The notes under the pieces were generated by a model. It did not search any database. It worked only from the letters and a program-made list of their open reading frames with translations, and was not told the origin of the DNA. A stretch of DNA of 35,291 nt from Nitrososphaerota archaeon (lineage in GTDB: Archaea; Thermoproteota; Nitrososphaeria; Nitrososphaerales; CADDZS01). Shown here piece by piece: positions 14,437-23,339 of the stretch. Numbering within the stretch: position 1 is the first letter of the stretch; the number at the start of each line of letters is the position of its first letter. The position numbers were made by a program, and so were the translations under genes. The DNA lies in NCBI GenBank assembly GCA_013288145.1, contig JABDCJ010000015.1, positions 7,316-42,606 of the forward strand, written 5' to 3'.

Positions 14437-15309
14437 TCAGCTACTTCGCTTTGTTTTAGGGTAAATGACTTGAACCTCGGCAGATAGTTTCTCTTCCTCA
14501 GTTTGCCCCAGAGGGTAGATTGGTGTTCTCGGTTCACCTACATCGTAACCCCGAATTATCTTCACTAGCGAATAATTTGCCGCCCACTGACCATATTTGC
14601 GTGCAAGACCACCAAGACCGGCTATCGTTTTCTGTGCGAGGATTGCTTCTGATAATTTCGCTTCGATATTAGTCGCCTCTATCAAAAGCTCCGGAGCGTA
14701 ATTGCCGCTACCGGCTACGGAGCCGTTGATCCCGGATCTTACTGCAGCGGTGACAATAGTATCCGGGCCAGAGTAAACAATGAAGTCATTTCCAAGCTCG
14801 TACTTGAACGAGAGCATGTGCGCGAGGTCAGGAAGTGTATCTTTTACCCCAATTACATTGCCCCCGTTTTGCAGCATTTTTCTTACGATAGCGGGCGAGA
14901 TCTCGAACCCAGTTGCAAGCGGATAATTGTAAACGAAAAGCGGGTAAATCTTGGACAGCGTCACAAAATATTTCACGACCCACTCTTCTGTAATTCTTGG
15001 AAAAAAATAGGGCGGATACGCAGCAATAGCGTGGATGTTGGACCGCTTTGCTTCTTCAGCCATTCTAATGCTCTGCTCAAGATCTAATGATCCAACTTGT
15101 AGTATCAACTGCGGCGCAAACTCTCGCAGTCCGTCGAGCATCGAGAGTTTTTCATCCGGGGTGATCGAAGGACCGAGACCGGTCGTGCCCGCGAGAAAAA
15201 GATAGTCCACTCCGTCGTCCAGGAGCTTTCGCGCATGGTATGCCAGTTTCTGGATGTCCGGCTTGTTTGCTCTAAAAGGTGTGACCAGCGGAACTATTCG
15301 ATCTGTCAT
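14437..15309 (-). CDS. kdgA: 2-keto-3-deoxy-(6-phospho)gluconate aldolase
   Basis: This enzyme cleaves KD(P)G to pyruvate and glyceraldehyde(-3-phosphate) in the branched or non-phosphorylative Entner-Doudoroff pathway, in the cytoplasm. The 290-residue TIM barrel belongs to the DapA/NAL superfamily and follows the Sulfolobus KdgA pattern closely. It has GTTGLGPS at residues 41-48 (carboxylate binding), then P-x-E-K. AYPPYFFPR follows, YNYPLATG has the catalytic Tyr129, and the Schiff-base Lys156 is in GVKDT. The family's C-terminal segment GYDVGEPRTPIYPL is also present. ATG 15309 gives the family start. No other Entner-Doudoroff gene is adjacent. DapA itself is less likely because its signature differs after GTTG. 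Confidence 0.88.
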   Translation of the reverse strand: MTDRIVPLVTPFRANKPDIQKLAYHARKLLDDGVDYLFLAGTTGLGPSITPDEKLSMLDGLREFAPQLILQVGSLDLEQSIRMAEEAKRSNIHAIAAYPPYFFPRITEEWVVKYFVTLSKIYPLFVYNYPLATGFEISPAIVRKMLQNGGNVIGVKDTLPDLAHMLSFKYELGNDFIVYSGPDTIVTAAVRSGINGSVAGSGNYAPELLIEATNIEAKLSEAILAQKTIAGLGGLARKYGQWAANYSLVKIIRGYDVGEPRTPIYPLGQTEEEKLSAEVQVIYPKTKRSS

Positions 15310-15550
15310 TTTTCCTAACTAATTCAGCTTGTCTCGACTAAAATGGGAATCGCTATTAGAAAGCTATTCCGTACTCTAGAAGAGTAGCAATGACCATTAT
15401 TTTCTTGTGCGAAGTAGATTTGCATGAATTCATCTTGAGATTACAATTCGTTGCAAATCAAATTCATGTCGAAAAAGTGGGCATCTCTTTGCAATTGATC
15501 CTTTTTGTTCGCCTATTCGCTTCTAAACGAAGCTTCTTTATGCCTCCGAA

Positions 15551-17467
15551 ATGATGTCCGGGAGGGATTTGGCAGCTACTATCGTCACAGATAATCGCCC
15601 TTCTTTATTTGGCGAAAACGAAGATCTGAAAATTGACGTATCGAATTTCAGCGAAGAAAAAATTCAGGATCTTCTTGAAAGGATCAAGCTCGGTGACATT
15701 GAAGGTTTTTGCGCGCTCTCAAAAACATCGAAAAACCAAGCACTGCTTGCAAATAAAGCGTTTTACGAGAAGGCTTCTTCCGGTCAGACTGTCCGGAGAA
15801 TGCTTAGGACGCCTGACTCCCGCAGGCTCGCAAAGGACATACTTGCAATCTTCTCAAGAGAAGCAGCATCTCCGGTTGGGCGCAATGGATTATCATTATT
15901 TGATCAAAAGCAGCTGCTTCCACGGGATCTGCTCCGCCAAAACTTCGAAAACTGGCTGCTCGGGAAGAAGGCCCTAGAAGAAGTCGAGACAGTTGGAAAG
16001 CTAGAACGATTACGGTCACTCTTTTCGGGAGTGGAACTAACCGGCGTTTCAGCGAAAGGCAAGAGCACCCGGTCTTCGGAAAGTACGCTCATCACATCGG
16101 ACACGATAGTCTACTTTGTTTCACGCCGGAAAGCGCTCGAAACGCTCCTCACAATCCTTAGCGAGTTTGCAGGTGCAAAGTCAATCATTTCTTTGCTAAG
16201 TGGAGTTGATCAAATTGCGATAAAGGAAGTCATCCATCTTCTTGACGGACTCTCGCGTCTTGAAATTCCAGACGCTTATGCATTAATCTCTGACACCGAG
16301 CTCGCGATCAACGAGAGATTCCAGAAGGGCGGCAGAGGAAAGGATCAGTATGCCGCGAAAAGCATCATAGAGAATAAAATCAGTGAAATCGCTGCCACGC
16401 TGAAAATGAACCTGGATGAAGAAAGCAAACTAATGAAAGCGGTGCTCGGGAACCTCTCGATTCCCGTGGAATTAAGCACCCGTCCCGTTAGAGCAGTAAT
16501 CGAAGCTTGGCAGTCCAGGCTGTCATCGGAGCTGGAGGGAAAGGTGTCGAAAACGGAGACTGGTTTGAAGAAATACTGGAGTGCTGTCGCAAGGGCAGTT
16601 GAGGAGATCGTGAAATTGGATCAGACTATCGCGGTTGCAAGCGTGATGAAAAAATATTCCCTGTCGATCCCGGTAATTGGAATCGGGGGAATAGGTTTTG
16701 TCAATGGCCGTAACATCCTGCTCTATCAGGATGATAATTCAAAGGAAATAGTTCCAGTCAGTTACAGCGTGGGTAAAACAATTTCCGTAAAGGTTGTTGC
16801 ACCGGCGCGCAATGTCGTGATGCTTACAGGAGCAAACAGCGGAGGCAAGACAACTCTCCTGACTACGGTTGCAACAATTCACGTACTAACTCTTTTGGGA
16901 TTGCCTGTCCCGGCTGATTCAGCTGAGGTCAATCCAGTTCCAATATATCTTTTCAGAAGACGGACGACGAAAAGAGTCGGCAGTCTAGAGCAGGCATTGC
17001 GTTCGTTGATTCCAGTTTTTGCAGAGAGACAGCCTAAACTGATATTGCTTGATGAGTTTGAAGCACTCACAGAACCGGGCGCCGCGGGAAGGATAGTTGG
17101 TTCGATAATAAATCACGTCGCTACCGGTAGTAGCACTGTTCTCCTCGTTACACATCTCGCCACCGAAATTTTGCCCCACGTAAAGCTTCCAATCAGGGTC
17201 GACGGGATTGAAGCGACTGGAATCGATGACGCAAAATCCGGGGATCTTCTCGTGGACAGGCAGCCCAAGTTCAACCATATCGGCTCGAGCACTCCGCAGC
17301 ATATCATTGGGAGACTATCAAGGATCAATGCTGCAAGGGGGAGGAAAAGCCGGCACGCAAAGCAGATCGCAACTCTGTACGGCGAGATACTCTCGTCACT
17401 GTCCGAGGAAACTGAAAGAGGACTTCAGGCTCCATTGAACTTTCCCTGGATCTCGAGTGAAAAGTAA
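15551..17467 (+). CDS. MutS-family ATPase lacking the mismatch-recognition domain
   Basis: This 638-residue protein has a C-terminal MutS ABC-type ATPase: Walker A G427-ANSGGKTT, a signature-like segment VGSLEQALRSLIPVF, Walker B LILLDEFEA with D501 and E502, and switch THLATEIL. Residues about 110-420 form the helical lever/clamp region. The N-terminal mismatch-binding domain with its F-x-E motif is absent, and no Smr nuclease domain follows as in MutS2. It is therefore a MutS-III/MutS4-5-like archaeal type, perhaps acting on recombination or branched DNA rather than mismatch repair. ATG 15551 is doubled (ATGATG). No MutL gene is nearby, as is usual in these archaea. Confidence 0.85.
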   Translation: MMSGRDLAATIVTDNRPSLFGENEDLKIDVSNFSEEKIQDLLERIKLGDIEGFCALSKTSKNQALLANKAFYEKASSGQTVRRMLRTPDSRRLAKDILAIFSREAASPVGRNGLSLFDQKQLLPRDLLRQNFENWLLGKKALEEVETVGKLERLRSLFSGVELTGVSAKGKSTRSSESTLITSDTIVYFVSRRKALETLLTILSEFAGAKSIISLLSGVDQIAIKEVIHLLDGLSRLEIPDAYALISDTELAINERFQKGGRGKDQYAAKSIIENKISEIAATLKMNLDEESKLMKAVLGNLSIPVELSTRPVRAVIEAWQSRLSSELEGKVSKTETGLKKYWSAVARAVEEIVKLDQTIAVASVMKKYSLSIPVIGIGGIGFVNGRNILLYQDDNSKEIVPVSYSVGKTISVKVVAPARNVVMLTGANSGGKTTLLTTVATIHVLTLLGLPVPADSAEVNPVPIYLFRRRTTKRVGSLEQALRSLIPVFAERQPKLILLDEFEALTEPGAAGRIVGSIINHVATGSSTVLLVTHLATEILPHVKLPIRVDGIEATGIDDAKSGDLLVDRQPKFNHIGSSTPQHIIGRLSRINAARGRKSRHAKQIATLYGEILSSLSEETERGLQAPLNFPWISSEK

Positions 17468-17656
17468 TTTAGGAATGGATGAGATTAAGTATTGTTAAAG
17501 CCGGTTGTAACTTCAATTCTATATTTTCTCACTAGAGCACTGGCCTGAAGTTAGCGAATCTCTCAACCAGGCTCCATAATTCTTGTGAAATCCGGACTCG
17601 CTATACTTTTGTTCCCTAATTTCCTTATTAGCTCCGGTTCACTTTCCCCTGAAAAC

Positions 17657-18043
17657 ATGGACAGCATTGTTCACTTCGAAATTCCGGCAGACGATCCGAA
17701 ACGCGCGGGCGAGTTCTACAAAGAGGCCTTTGGTTGGAACATACAGGCAATGCCTGAGATGAATTACACTATGATCAGCACGACACCTTCAGACGAGAGT
17801 GGTACGCCGACAAAAGTTGGTATGATCAACGGTGGAATGCCACAAAGGGGACAGCCAATCGACCACACAGTAGTCACGATTCAAGTTCAGAGTATTGACG
17901 ATGCTCTCACCAGGGTCGAGAAACTAGGTGGAAAGAGGTTTGGCGACAAAATGCCAGTGGGCGACATGGGCTGGGCGGCGTACTTCAAAGATACTGAAGG
18001 AAACACCGTCGGTCTCTGGCAATCTTCCGGTCAGATGATGTAG
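17657..18043 (+). CDS. VOC-superfamily (glyoxalase/dioxygenase-like) protein
   Basis: This 128-residue protein has one complete vicinal-oxygen-chelate module pair. It opens IVHFEIPADDPKRAGEFYKEAFGW, a standard VOC start with the first metal His. A middle IDHTVVTIQVQSIDDALTRVEKLGG follows, with a second His, and it ends YFKDTEGNTVGLWQ, where the metal Glu normally sits and N/G are found instead. Reduced metal ligands are common in the small PA0481-like members of unknown substrate. ATG 17657 was chosen because a TATA-like TTATTAG (about 17624-17630) lies 30 bases ahead. The longer frame from 17585 would add an unrelated N-terminus. Confidence 0.8.
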   Translation: MDSIVHFEIPADDPKRAGEFYKEAFGWNIQAMPEMNYTMISTTPSDESGTPTKVGMINGGMPQRGQPIDHTVVTIQVQSIDDALTRVEKLGGKRFGDKMPVGDMGWAAYFKDTEGNTVGLWQSSGQMM

Positions 18044-18056
18044 ACCTCCGAAATAG

Positions 18057-18079
18057 ATTGAGCCCACACTGGGTTCAAT
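18057..18079 (+). terminator. Hairpin terminator after the VOC gene
   Basis: ATTGAGCCC and GGGTTCAAT form a 9-bp stem with one G-T pair and a 5-base loop, followed by CTGCACTCTTTATTTTC. It lies 14 bases after the stop codon. Confidence 0.6.
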
Positions 18080-18125
18080 CTGCACTCTTTATTTTCAGGA
18101 TAACAAATCAGGTTTTCATTACTAC

Positions 18126-18584
18126 ATGCCTCCAACTTGGAAAGTATCGGCTCCTAAAAGTGATGACGAGTATTTTGAACGAATGACAAAAGCAATCTTT
18201 CAAGCTGGGCTGAATTGGAAGATGATCGAAACCAAGTGGCCGAACTTTGAAAAAGCATTCGCGAAATTTTCCATTGCCAAGATCGCGAAATATGGCGACA
18301 ATCAGATTTCGGATTTAATGAAAAACGAGGGGATTGTTAGGAACGAGAAAAAGATCCGTTCGACAATCTACAACGCTCATCAGGCGGCGTTAGTTCGGAA
18401 AGAGTTTGGCTCGTTCAAAGACTATTTCCGTTCGTTCGGCAAGGACCACGAAAAACTTTCGGAAGACATTCAGTTACGATTCCAGCATCTCGGACCCTCG
18501 AGTGCCCGCACCTTTCTCTGGATGACGGGAGTAAAACTCGAGCCCACTGCAGAAGAAAAGATGTGGATCGAGAAAGAATCCTAA
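18126..18584 (+). CDS. Divergent DNA-3-methyladenine glycosylase I (Tag)-family protein
   Basis: This 152-residue protein shows the Tag-family core in order: YFERMTKAIFQAGLNWKMIE, NFEKAFAKFSIAKIA, MKNEGIVRNEKKIRSTIYNA (the helix-hairpin-like segment) and GPSSARTFLWMTG. True Tag enzymes remove 3-methyladenine from DNA. Here the Glu of the bacterial E-G-Q-Q-A-G-L-S-W motif is replaced by Ala, and the N- and C-terminal zinc Cys/His ligands are absent. The protein is also shorter than the roughly 185 residues of bacterial Tag. It may recognise another lesion or be non-catalytic. ATG 18126 starts the frame. Its stop overlaps the convergent small gene by 4 bases. Confidence 0.7.
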   Translation: MPPTWKVSAPKSDDEYFERMTKAIFQAGLNWKMIETKWPNFEKAFAKFSIAKIAKYGDNQISDLMKNEGIVRNEKKIRSTIYNAHQAALVRKEFGSFKDYFRSFGKDHEKLSEDIQLRFQHLGPSSARTFLWMTGVKLEPTAEEKMWIEKES

Positions 18585-18766
18585 CGCTTATTTTTCTTTC
18601 CCAGTACTAGTCCGGCAAGGTCGTGCGCGGCTATCATAGCGCGTTCGTACTGGGCTTCCAATCTCCTGACTCGTATCCTGGCTTCGCACAGAGGACACGC
18701 GGAAGAACTACTGATTAACGGGTACGAAACCCTGATGCCTTCTATCTCGTGCTCGGTGCAGTCCAC
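18581..18766 (-). CDS. Small cysteine-containing helical protein
   Basis: This protein of about 61 residues has an N-terminal strand region with one Cys and a CPLC knuckle followed by a long basic helix (EARIRVRRLEAQYERAMIAAHD). One CxxC plus scattered Cys/His could bind a metal in a dimer. The frame is open from GTG 18790, but a TATA-like GAAATAAATCG ends right at that codon. The in-frame GTG at 18766 matches a leaderless start, so it is preferred. It converges on the Tag-like gene with overlapping stops. The family is not recognised. Confidence 0.5.
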   Translation of the reverse strand: MDCTEHEIEGIRVSYPLISSSSACPLCEARIRVRRLEAQYERAMIAAHDLAGLVLGKKNKR

Positions 18767-18942
18767 ATATTCAATTTGAATTGACGACACGATTTATTTC
18801 TCCGAGGTTTGACAGTCTTCAGAAATTCGTGCCCAACTATTTAGCATGGTTGGCACCAATCATACGGTTTGAAGAAATTATATCGCGGAGCGAGTCTCTT
18901 GGAAATTAGAGCGGCAGGACTGCCTGCCAGCTCTGTACTCGT

Positions 18943-21018
18943 TTATTGATCCTGGCCATTTACGAAAGTTACGGTGTTGAAGATCACAGTCTCGGTCTGA
19001 CCCGTAAAAGCTGGATCCAGATAGAGGTTTGAAACCACGCTCTTGTCCCACACTACCGATCCTCCGCCCAGAGGTAATTTGATCGTGCCCAGCCAGATAT
19101 AGGGAGAATCGTTGTAGATCTGTTTTTGCGCGGCTGTGCAAAGTGAGATTAGTGTAGAGTTTGATGCGCCGTTTGTCCAGGCGTTGACGCAACTCTGGAC
19201 AGTTGGGTTGCTGTATATTGCATAGTTGCCGGCGACGCTCACGTTACTGACAAACAGGATCCACGAATCCGCTGGAGTTGGCTCGTCGGGTGCCCAGGTT
19301 TCAGAACCAAACCAGGTCATTTGGGCGACCTGTTGCGCGACAGGAACGGCTCCGGAGTAAGCTCCCGCGGCGACGTAGGGAAGCGAGTATTCGCTCGACG
19401 GTGTGACCTCGATGTTAACTGACAGCCCAATCTGGCTCAAATCGCCCTGGATTATTTCGGCTGCTGAAACGCAAAAGTTACAACCAGACTCGACGCGAAA
19501 TTCAATGGCTGGAAGGCTGGCAGCATTGATGCTTGCGTTCTTCAAGATTTGTTCTGCCTGCGTAACGTTATACTGGTATGGAGGAAGATTGCCAAGATCG
19601 TAGTACTGCTGCTGCGAGGGGTATTCAGGTCCCATGAATGGCACGAGCCCGTTGAAGAAGACCTGTTTTGAAATAGCAGAATAGTTGATTGCGCGAACTA
19701 TTGCCTGCCTTACAGCAGTAATATTTGTCGGATACCTCAGAGTGTTCATAGTGGCGCCAACAAATGCCATTGAATTGTTGGGGAGAACTGCGTAATCGTA
19801 TTTTTGGGGATTTGCCTGAATTAACGGCCAGTCCTGGGTTTGGATGCCGGCGATCTGTACTTGACCCGAAGCAAGATCCGCGTATCTTGCGACGTCATCT
19901 GTCTTAGCATAGATGATGACGTTCTTAACGTGACCGGGATCAAGGAATGGATTTGCTTGAATTTGGGCCTGAGTCAGATCCTTTCCCCAGTAGGTGGGAT
20001 TCTGTGTAAATTGGACGTATGCGTTTTCCTGTACTCCGGACACCATATAGGGGCCGGTTCCAGGGATGGGTTTCACATTAAAGCTAGGGTTGACTGATGT
20101 AGGCGTTCCATATCCACCGTGGTCCAGAACATACTGCGTGTCATATAGTAGCCCGGTGAAAATTATCTGGGTCTGCGGGAACCACTGGAACGGAGCCCGG
20201 AGATGAAACACAATCTGGTTTGCGTTTGGCGCGTAGATCGGCCAAGAGCTATTGCTCATTAACGCGATTCCCTGCGCATTTGGCTTTGCCACCCCAGTCT
20301 GGTTCAATAGCGTGAGAGTTGCAGGACCGAAAACTACCGACGACATGTTGAACACGTTGTACGCCGTCATCCAGTTACTGCTGTTACCCGAGAGATAGTA
20401 ATCGGCGTACATTTCGCCCCAGACTTGGTAAGAGTTGAACGGGTCGCCGTTGGAAAACGTGGTGTTTCTCAAGTTAAACGTGTAAGTCTTCCCATCTGCC
20501 GAAACTGTCCAGTTTGATGCGAGCATCGGTTCTGCCACAATAGCACCCGTAGAGTATTCCAGAGATGCGTTGTCGTCCACAAGAGATTGGTAGACCGTGT
20601 CTGTCAACCAATTTGGATACGGCTGCCCAACATTCAGAAGCTGACTCAACTCACCGAAGGGCCAAGTCAGGTCATCTATTGAGAGAGTTTGTACGATAGC
20701 TCCGCCCGAGGATGATGAGCTCGTTGAAGTCGAAGAAGAGGACGTTGAGCTTGATGGAGGTGACGAGGATGTAGATGATGAGCTCGAAGAGGACGTTGAC
20801 GAAGATTGCTGGTTCGAGGACGAGGATGTCGACTGTACGGAGGACGATGAGGAAAGAGAAGAACTGCTACTGGAGGATGAAGACGTTGTGGTCGACGAAC
20901 TCCCTCTCGTCGCAAGATATGCGACTCCGCCAATGGCAGCAACAAGGATTACAATAATTACAATCAATGCGGCGGTTCTAGAAATGCCGGATATTTTGCG
21001 CCTTGGAGGAAGCTCCAA
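18943..21018 (-). CDS. Membrane-anchored ABC solute-binding protein, peptide/nickel family 5
   Basis: This protein of about 691 residues has a basic start (ELPPRRK), one membrane anchor at about residues 15-38, a Ser/Thr-only stalk of roughly 60 residues, then a family-5 solute-binding domain. Family landmarks are WLTDTVYQSLV, LASNWTVSADGKTYTFNLR, TFSNGDPFNSYQV and a PGTGPYMVSG block. NPTYWGKD and AVRQAIVRAINYSAI also follow. Such proteins deliver oligopeptides, sugars or other solutes to ABC permeases. No permease or ATPase gene is adjacent, so it is an orphan in this window. TTG 21018 is preferred to ATG 21144 because a strong TATA box (21052-21062, minus strand) lies between them. Many N-x-S/T sites suggest extracellular glycosylation. 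Confidence 0.85.
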   Translation of the reverse strand: MELPPRRKISGISRTAALIVIIVILVAAIGGVAYLATRGSSSTTTSSSSSSSSSLSSSSSVQSTSSSSNQQSSSTSSSSSSSTSSSPPSSSTSSSSTSTSSSSSGGAIVQTLSIDDLTWPFGELSQLLNVGQPYPNWLTDTVYQSLVDDNASLEYSTGAIVAEPMLASNWTVSADGKTYTFNLRNTTFSNGDPFNSYQVWGEMYADYYLSGNSSNWMTAYNVFNMSSVVFGPATLTLLNQTGVAKPNAQGIALMSNSSWPIYAPNANQIVFHLRAPFQWFPQTQIIFTGLLYDTQYVLDHGGYGTPTSVNPSFNVKPIPGTGPYMVSGVQENAYVQFTQNPTYWGKDLTQAQIQANPFLDPGHVKNVIIYAKTDDVARYADLASGQVQIAGIQTQDWPLIQANPQKYDYAVLPNNSMAFVGATMNTLRYPTNITAVRQAIVRAINYSAISKQVFFNGLVPFMGPEYPSQQQYYDLGNLPPYQYNVTQAEQILKNASINAASLPAIEFRVESGCNFCVSAAEIIQGDLSQIGLSVNIEVTPSSEYSLPYVAAGAYSGAVPVAQQVAQMTWFGSETWAPDEPTPADSWILFVSNVSVAGNYAIYSNPTVQSCVNAWTNGASNSTLISLCTAAQKQIYNDSPYIWLGTIKLPLGGGSVVWDKSVVSNLYLDPAFTGQTETVIFNTVTFVNGQDQ

Positions 21019-21051
21019 AATCTTGACCCTTAATGCGTGCGTTGTGGTGGT

Positions 21052-21062
21052 CGTTATAAAAG
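21052..21062 (-). promoter_or_regulatory. TATA box of the solute-binding protein
   Basis: On the minus strand the sequence is CTTTTATAACG, a near-consensus archaeal TATA box centred about 39 bases upstream of TTG 21018. It decides the start codon. Confidence 0.6.
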
Positions 21063-21313
21063 CATTAGCTGCTTGATAAGCGTGAGTTTTTTCTTTAGAT
21101 TTTCCTCCTGACAGGACGAAGTATTGCGAGTGATGATCTCTCATTCGGTTTTGCTATCGGGTCACAACTTTCAACGACTTGGTTTCTTGCAGCTACTGGT
21201 GAAGTGTTCCAGAATGTTAGAGCGATCTCTAAAGTAACCATAGCATCTTGTGAAGCTATTTTTTCCCATTGAGAATGATTCTGACGGAACATCTCAATTG
21301 GATATGCAGATAG

Positions 21314-21811
21314 TCATTGATATGAATCAGTGAGAAAGTAGCGAAGGTCTTCCTTTTCGACATCAGACAAGGATCTTGAGCTGCGCTCTAAGCCTCTTCC
21401 TTCGCCGACCTGGGCCATGAGAGCAGCATTCCGGCTCTCACCATTGCCAGAATAATGAGTCGACAGGTGGCTGGCGTATTTTTTGTGATCTCGGAACTTT
21501 TTAAGACAGCGTGGGCACTCGACAGTTCCATTAAGTTTCTCACTTTCCTGACTAAAATTCGGCAAGAGAATCTCCTCCGGAACGTTTGCAGGGGGAAGCG
21601 ACCTGCGCTGTCTCGATTTCCAATCTGAAAATAGTCGCAGGGCTTCCTCTTCGACGGATTGTTTAGTTACCCTCGGAAACCTTCCACGGCTTACTTTGTA
21701 GAATTCAGCCTGTCTCTTGGCGGCAGAAAACCGGAATTTTTGAAGCATCTCATTAGTCTTGATACGTTCGATCGCTCTCTGCCTAAGATCTCTGTCTGAC
21801 GCACTCATCAT
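21314..21811 (-). CDS. C2H2 zinc-finger protein (second of a tandem pair)
   Basis: This is a 165-residue protein with one canonical C2H2 finger near residues 97-117 (CPRCLKKFRDHKKYASHLST-H; C-x2-C-x12-H-x3-H). The N-terminal part is basic and helical (KRQAEFYKVSRGRF, SDWKSRQRRSLPP) and could bind nucleic acid, while the C-terminal part is polar. ATG 21811 is taken because it follows the upstream gene's stop after two bases (a TGAAAATG arrangement), which means tight coupling. An in-frame upstream start would overlap that gene by 31 bases. Its finger clearly resembles that of its neighbour. Function unknown; a DNA- or RNA-binding regulator is likely. Confidence 0.7.
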   Translation of the reverse strand: MMSASDRDLRQRAIERIKTNEMLQKFRFSAAKRQAEFYKVSRGRFPRVTKQSVEEEALRLFSDWKSRQRRSLPPANVPEEILLPNFSQESEKLNGTVECPRCLKKFRDHKKYASHLSTHYSGNGESRNAALMAQVGEGRGLERSSRSLSDVEKEDLRYFLTDSYQ

Positions 21812-21813
21812 TT

Positions 21814-22095
21814 TCAACCCAACTCTCCTACAATTACGGCCCATGCTACCGCTTTATCAACACCGGGATAGCTACCGATTTTTCGCTGTGGTTTTTGTTT
21901 TACATAACCTGTAAAAGCTGGGTTTCGCTTGTCGTGAGAGGGCATCTTTTTGAACATCTTTGAGGAAACAATGTGGTCAATTTTTGCCCGTTCTTCGACG
22001 GTTGCAGTCGGGAAATGAACCTTCAGGTGAAGACTGTATTTCTCCTGGGATCTGTATCTTGTAAAACATCTTGGACACTCGTAATTATTTTTCAA
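21814..22095 (-). CDS. C2H2 zinc-finger protein (first of a tandem pair)
   Basis: This 93-residue protein has its finger at the extreme N-terminus (residues 7-27, CPRCFTRYRSQEKYSLHLKV-H), with canonical C-x2-C-x12-H-x3-H spacing. A basic linker (SSKMFKKMPSHDKRN) and a hydrophobic C-terminal segment (VDKAVAWAVIVGELG) follow. Compared with the downstream gene the finger shares Y/V-ECPRC, the K-Y pair and H-L, suggesting duplication. The C-terminal segment resembles the end of small archaeal proteins that annotate their own processing of a GYV-K-x-K motif, but I cannot name a family. Start ATG 22095. Confidence 0.7.
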   Translation of the reverse strand: MKNNYECPRCFTRYRSQEKYSLHLKVHFPTATVEERAKIDHIVSSKMFKKMPSHDKRNPAFTGYVKQKPQRKIGSYPGVDKAVAWAVIVGELG

Positions 22096-22390
22096 AACAG
22101 ATCTAAGCCAGCTCGAAATCCGGTTTACCTAGATAACTACTTCGTCTTGAAGTAATTTGTCCCAAAAGGACAATCCACTATCAAGACTCTTGGTTTTCGG
22201 CAAAAGGAAACAGCAGGGAAAAGCGAGATCTTGCATCTCATAATTCATGTTAATGGATCTTGGATCGAGATGTAAGATTCGATTCTATCAATTCGTAGCC
22301 TAAAATTTTCGAGGCCAAATTCACACAGATATCTGCGATGATTCATCAAAGCAATAATTAAATTCAGACTGAACTCCCGTTTCGAAAATT

Positions 22391-23317
22391 ATGAAAATGC
22401 ATCAAATTGATAAGACAAATTTTGTCTTCAAGATGAGTAGCAAGAATCCACCAAAGCTCAAGGTGAAGTCTGGTGATTTGGTTATCGTTGAAGCTCAAGA
22501 TGGGCTGCTTGACAAGATCAACTCCGATTCAGATCCTTTTCCGCAATTTGATTGGGACAGAGTAAACCCTGCAACCGGTCCAATTTTCGTGGAAGACGCC
22601 GAGCCGGGAGATTCCTTGGTCGTTGACATACTTGATATTGAAGTTGGATCTCACGGGGCGACGATCATTATACCTGGATTTGCACCGCTGAAAGAAGATT
22701 TCAAGAACTCGTACCATAAAGTGATGCAGATAAAGGATAATTTCATCATTTTTCCCAAGGGAATCAAAATTCCAGTGCGCCCGGTGATAGGAACAATTGG
22801 AGTAGCGCCATTGACCGATGAAATAACAACTTTGCATCCCGGTCCGCACGGAGGGAATTTGGATGTATCTGACATAACTATTGGGAGCCGGGTATTTTTC
22901 CCGGTTTTCGTACCTGGAGGCCTTCTAGCTTTGGGCGATGTCAAGGCAGCCATGGGCGACGGTGAATCAAACGGAACGGGAATTGAAGTGGCGGTAAAGG
23001 TTACAATCAGAATTGATCGCATCAAAGGGAAAAAAATCGAGAGGCCGAGAGTTGAGACGAAAGAAGCGTTCATGACTCTCGCCATGGCGAAGACGCTCGA
23101 AGAATCGGTGAGGCTCGCCCTAAAGGACATGATTTCATTTCTTACAAGCGAGACGTCTCTGACTCCGGAAGAATCCTACACTTTGATCGGTGCCGCTGCC
23201 GATGTAAGAATTGGAAACGTCGTTGATCCTGAAGTCACAGTTCGCGTTTCGATTCCGAAATCGATCTTGATCCAGGCAAAAGGGTACGCGCGAAATTCGA
23301 AACTGTTTGACCATTGA
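22391..23317 (+). CDS. Acetamidase/formamidase family amidohydrolase
   Basis: This 308-residue cytoplasmic enzyme of the FmdA/AmdA family (PF03069) hydrolyses short amides to ammonia and a carboxylate. Family blocks appear in order: GDLVIVEAQDG, NPATGPIFVEDAEPGDSLVVDI, IGTIGVAP, the metal-binding HPGPHGGNLD, and LALGDVKAAMGDGE with the second metal site. The C-terminal AAADVRIGNVVDP is present too. Length matches the roughly 300-residue archaeal/bacterial group. A TATA-like ATAATTAAATT (22354-22364) lies about 33 bases before ATG 22391. An imperfect inverted repeat (22227-22239 and 22267-22279) occurs further upstream. The true substrate could be formamide, acetamide or another small amide. 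Confidence 0.88.
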   Translation: MKMHQIDKTNFVFKMSSKNPPKLKVKSGDLVIVEAQDGLLDKINSDSDPFPQFDWDRVNPATGPIFVEDAEPGDSLVVDILDIEVGSHGATIIIPGFAPLKEDFKNSYHKVMQIKDNFIIFPKGIKIPVRPVIGTIGVAPLTDEITTLHPGPHGGNLDVSDITIGSRVFFPVFVPGGLLALGDVKAAMGDGESNGTGIEVAVKVTIRIDRIKGKKIERPRVETKEAFMTLAMAKTLEESVRLALKDMISFLTSETSLTPEESYTLIGAAADVRIGNVVDPEVTVRVSIPKSILIQAKGYARNSKLFDH

Positions 23318-23339
23318 TAGTACTTCGTAGATCAAGAGT

